Shown: positions 61,600 through 64,000 of the stretch, in pieces
Layout of the letters: every line of letters begins with the position of its first letter
How positions within the stretch are numbered: the stretch's first letter is position 1
NCBI GenBank assembly: GCA_030431675.1
Contig: JAUIIV010000005.1
Coordinates: forward strand, 23,434-87,433
Direction of reading: 5' to 3'
Length of the DNA: 64,000 bases
From: Gammaproteobacteria bacterium
GTDB taxonomy: Bacteria > Pseudomonadota > Gammaproteobacteria > UBA6186 > Azoamicaceae
Program-made: the position numbers and the translations under genes
The notes under the pieces: model-generated
The model's database searches: none
Told to the model about the DNA's origin: nothing
The model's input: the letters and a program-made list of their open reading frames with translations, nothing else

Positions 61600-63192
61600 T
61601 TATATTTCACAAGAAAGTGAACTAGAACGAGAACGTTCAGAAGAAGAGGAGAGCCTACTGCGCTCCGTTCTCTTGGACGGTGGCTCTAGGGGTTGCGAGC
61701 CAGAAGAAGAAGCCTGGGATAAATGAGGGCACTTAGTATGCATATTAAATGCAGTTGCAAAGGGTGGCACATATTCTTCCTCTTCCTCAACGGCATTCAA
61801 TAATACGTTCGGATCTTCAGTGCCAGTTTCTTCATCTCCAGCATCGTATGAAAGTTCATTAAGTCCAGAAACCTCATGACACGAATTAAATTCTGCATGG
61901 GCAAGCGCTAAACGAGCATCATTCCTCTTTTTAATTATGAATATTACTTGCTTGTGCAAATCCTGTTTTAAAAGCTGAGGGTCAGTAGTTTCAACAACAC
62001 TTGTAAACCAATCACGTAAAGCCTTAGCATCCTCTGCTGGCCAGGAATAAAAAATCGGGTTTATTAATAACTGGGCAATTTCATTAAGACCTTTATTCTC
62101 ACAAATTTTAATAATAACCTTGAAAAATTCACTTGCTTCCACTCTTTCAGTTAAAGTATTAGTCACACCCAATGCCATCGCCTCTTGAAAAGTTTCAGGA
62201 GTACCATCAGCCTCTTGACTTACGAATACTTTATGTCCCACATGTTCAATTAAAATTTTAAGTGCAGGCAAAATTAGCATTAGTCTTTTCGCAAAATTAT
62301 CAGCCTTCTGACCTGAACCATTCAACAAACCCTGTGCATTATTTAAAAATTTTTGCCGTACATTAGCTACTGTAGCATCTTCAAGGCGTAAAATGCTTTC
62401 GGCCATTTTTGTAGAAAATTTCTCTAAAGCTAATAAGAAAGCTTCTAGTATGTGTTGATAATTACTATCTGTAGCCCACAGCTTATCGTATGGGGGTTTA
62501 CCACCAAGCTTAATAAAGAGCCCATCATTATTCTTATCAACTACAAATGGGCCTGTAAGTCCATTACGCACTTCCTTATCATTATCTTTTAACCATTGAT
62601 TGAAAATTTCTAGTAAATGAGGATATTGTTTGCATAAAAATTCGAAAAATTCTGTATCTGATTTTGCGCGGTTAACATCTGAAGGTAAGAGCTGTGTATT
62701 TAAAATATTGCTATAAAAACACACGTAAAGATATAAAGTCGGATACCATATACTTCTCTCCTTCTTAAAAAACTTATCCATAGAAATATCTGGAAAATCT
62801 CCATGCGCAGCTTGCATAAAACCTTTAGCAAAATCACAATTTTCATTTAGCAAATCCACTATAAAGCCCACCCTTTTATTGACCTCTGCACATGGCACAA
62901 GATGATCAATTTCCATAGAATTAAGACCATATGAACCAAAGTCAAAATGTGAGAACACTTTTCCTAAGCCAAGATTTACTCCAAAGGCTTTACCCTCGGC
63001 ATAGACTCTCACCGCATTTTTGTAATTCTGTTGAACGTATTTTAAATCAATACGATTAGGAGGTTTATCCAGTATTATTACCCTACCGCCCTCTTTCGGC
63101 TTAGCCGGAAGTTTCAACCCAGACATAAAACTAGTACCGAACAATTGGCCTATTTCTTCCAAATTTACATCTGATATTTGATTTCCACTCAT
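61600..63192 (-). CDS. Hypothetical protein with Ser/Arg-rich tail, candidate effector
   Basis: A 530-residue protein, starting MSGNQISDVN. A possible HNH-like fragment is MEIDHLVPCAEVNKRVG (residues ~92-110), but the remaining HNH elements are unclear. The middle is helical and without known domain. The last ~80 residues hold a Glu cluster (NAVEEEEEYVPP), then PSKRTERSRLSSSSERSRSS, which resembles eukaryotic SR-type and nuclear-localisation tracts. No signal peptide. A function in the host is inferred from composition only. Confidence 0.65.
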   Translation of the reverse strand: MSGNQISDVNLEEIGQLFGTSFMSGLKLPAKPKEGGRVIILDKPPNRIDLKYVQQNYKNAVRVYAEGKAFGVNLGLGKVFSHFDFGSYGLNSMEIDHLVPCAEVNKRVGFIVDLLNENCDFAKGFMQAAHGDFPDISMDKFFKKERSIWYPTLYLYVCFYSNILNTQLLPSDVNRAKSDTEFFEFLCKQYPHLLEIFNQWLKDNDKEVRNGLTGPFVVDKNNDGLFIKLGGKPPYDKLWATDSNYQHILEAFLLALEKFSTKMAESILRLEDATVANVRQKFLNNAQGLLNGSGQKADNFAKRLMLILPALKILIEHVGHKVFVSQEADGTPETFQEAMALGVTNTLTERVEASEFFKVIIKICENKGLNEIAQLLINPIFYSWPAEDAKALRDWFTSVVETTDPQLLKQDLHKQVIFIIKKRNDARLALAHAEFNSCHEVSGLNELSYDAGDEETGTEDPNVLLNAVEEEEEYVPPFATAFNMHTKCPHLSQASSSGSQPLEPPSKRTERSRLSSSSERSRSSSLSCEI

Positions 63193-63322
63193 GATTATCT
63201 CTCTATTTATTCTTATTTATTAAAATTTTTTATTTACTATATTTGAATAACCTCTACGCAAATTACAAATTTAGTAATATTTAAAATAATGTTTTATTTA
63301 ATTTGACAGGTTTAGTATTGTT

Positions 63323-63802
63323 TTATTCCAGCCTAAGTTTTTTAAAGTGCCCACCATTTGTTATGTTTCTACTATTCCCAATACTTTTAAAAAGAGTATT
63401 AAACTCTTTTATTTCATTATTCACTTTTTCTGTATTTAAATTTATATATACTTCGAGAACCGTCTTAATAACCTCTGGGGGAAGAGAGTCGGGTAAAGTT
63501 CTTGAGTCTATTCTCTCCATTTCATTTAACTTATCTTCAAGTTGCGAAGAGAACCTTTTTAATAACTCTATGGGCCAATCAAACAAGTTTAGACCATTGG
63601 TGCTAGTGTTATAAATTAGTTTCTTGTACAAACAAGTTTGCACTTGCATTTGTTTAAGACTGAAGGAAACTAATTTTTTGTAAATGACACCTGATAATTC
63701 TTGTATGCGAAGAGCATTTTCTGCTTTATTCAATTTATCTGTAATTTGCTCTTCAACTTGCAACGCATTAAAAAGTAAAGGTGGGGACTCTCTACCACTC
63801 AT
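63323..63802 (-). CDS. Hypothetical helical protein
   Basis: A 159-residue protein from the ATG at 63802 (MSGRESPPLL). It is predicted mostly helical with charged heptad-like segments (VEEQITDKLNKAENALRIQE; LLKRFSSQLEDKLNEMERID). No Cys pair, membrane helix or known motif. AT-rich like its neighbour at 61600. It shares the Met-Ser-Gly start with other unknown proteins of this window. Confidence 0.6.
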   Translation of the reverse strand: MSGRESPPLLFNALQVEEQITDKLNKAENALRIQELSGVIYKKLVSFSLKQMQVQTCLYKKLIYNTSTNGLNLFDWPIELLKRFSSQLEDKLNEMERIDSRTLPDSLPPEVIKTVLEVYINLNTEKVNNEIKEFNTLFKSIGNSRNITNGGHFKKLRLE

Positions 63803-63879
63803 ATCAATCTCCAGCATATATTGTGCTAATTTCTTTGTTATTGGGGCTATAGACCCTACTTAGTTAATTCTCTTGGTAA

Positions 63880-64000
63880 TCCTCCCTTAAACTGATCCCA
63901 AGAAAAAGTAGAATTTTTATGGCAAAATAGAGCTAATAGGAGTTCTAACTTATGAGAAAATCAAAATTTACAGAGTCAGAGATATTTAACATACTTAAAC
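63880..64000 (+). mobile_element. Left end of an IS3-family insertion sequence (partial)
   Basis: The window ends inside an insertion sequence. The left end probably lies near 63880-63890 (CTGATCCCAAGAAAAAGTAG), about 65 bases before the transposase start; the exact terminal repeat cannot be fixed without the right end. Confidence 0.55.
63952..64000 (+). CDS. IS3-family transposase OrfA, N-terminal fragment
   Basis: The 16 visible residues, MRKSKFTESEIFNILK, match the usual beginning of IS3-family OrfA proteins (M-[KR]-[KR]-S-[KR]-F-[ST]-E-x-x-I). This is the helix-turn-helix DNA-binding subunit made before frameshifting into OrfB. An AGGAG lies 11 bases upstream. The gene continues beyond the window. 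Confidence 0.75.
   Translation, partial: MRKSKFTESEIFNILK

Noticed and set aside
1..64000. CRISPR arrays, tRNA or rRNA genes
   Set aside because: No regular direct-repeat/spacer pattern, no tRNA cloverleaf and no rRNA-like sequence was noticed; a computed scan was not possible.

Overview
The window is most likely chromosomal DNA of a low-GC gammaproteobacterium of the order Legionellales (Legionella/Coxiella-like, host-associated). Two things point there: a large Dot/Icm type IVB secretion locus that includes the chaperone genes icmS and icmW, and a mevalonate-pathway operon standing in a locus where related bacteria keep dxr. The family or genus cannot be fixed from sequence reading alone.

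Left part (1-22,400), mostly housekeeping. A partial unknown gene at the edge is followed by a Trm112-like gene, lpxK, msbA, comEC and a DUF2062 gene. A frameshifted ATPase remnant, an RRM protein and a lolD-lolC pair come next, then a DAHP/KDO8P-synthase-like gene and an unknown gene. A long minus-strand cluster then reads rpsB-tsf-pyrH-frr-uppS-cdsA-[HMG-CoA reductase, two GHMP kinases, mvaD, idi]-rseP, with map divergent from rpsB.

Central part (22,400-57,430), the Dot/Icm island. It opens with a three-gene unit (inactive-looking serine-recombinase relative, small acidic protein, zinc-ribbon protein). Then come icmX-icmW, dotA1-icmV-dotA2, and a cargo segment with two unknown proteins, a DUF4143-type ATPase, a U-box protein next to a related N-terminal-like ORF, and an EAL protein with a ruined GGDEF site. 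After these come dotL-dotM-icmS (minus) and dotD-dotC-dotB-icmT-dotJ, then two DotI paralogues on the opposite strand, then dotI-dotH-dotG-dotF-dotE-icmD-icmJ-icmB. Together these encode the outer-membrane core (DotC/D/H), the inner-membrane channel (DotG/F/A/E/P/I/J), ATPases (DotB/O), the coupling complex (DotL/M/N, IcmS/W) and accessory factors. I found no icmQ, icmR, icmN/dotK, icmF, icmH or lvgA in the window.

Right part (57,430-64,000), accessory. A Nudix-like protein, two or three unknown proteins with acidic or Ser/Arg-rich tails, putP, and the start of an IS3-type transposase at the edge. The unknown proteins here and in the cargo segment are candidate Dot/Icm substrates, by inference from position and composition only. 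Several of them begin Met-Ser-Gly.

Most notable points: the duplicated dotA around icmV; a four-member DotI/DotJ family with two antisense members; a lipobox-like signal in DotH; a mevalonate cassette in a dxr-less frr-uppS-cdsA-rseP locus; a DAHP/KDO8P-synthase relative with changed metal-site residues; and -10 boxes so close to dotA1 and dotD that leaderless mRNAs are likely.
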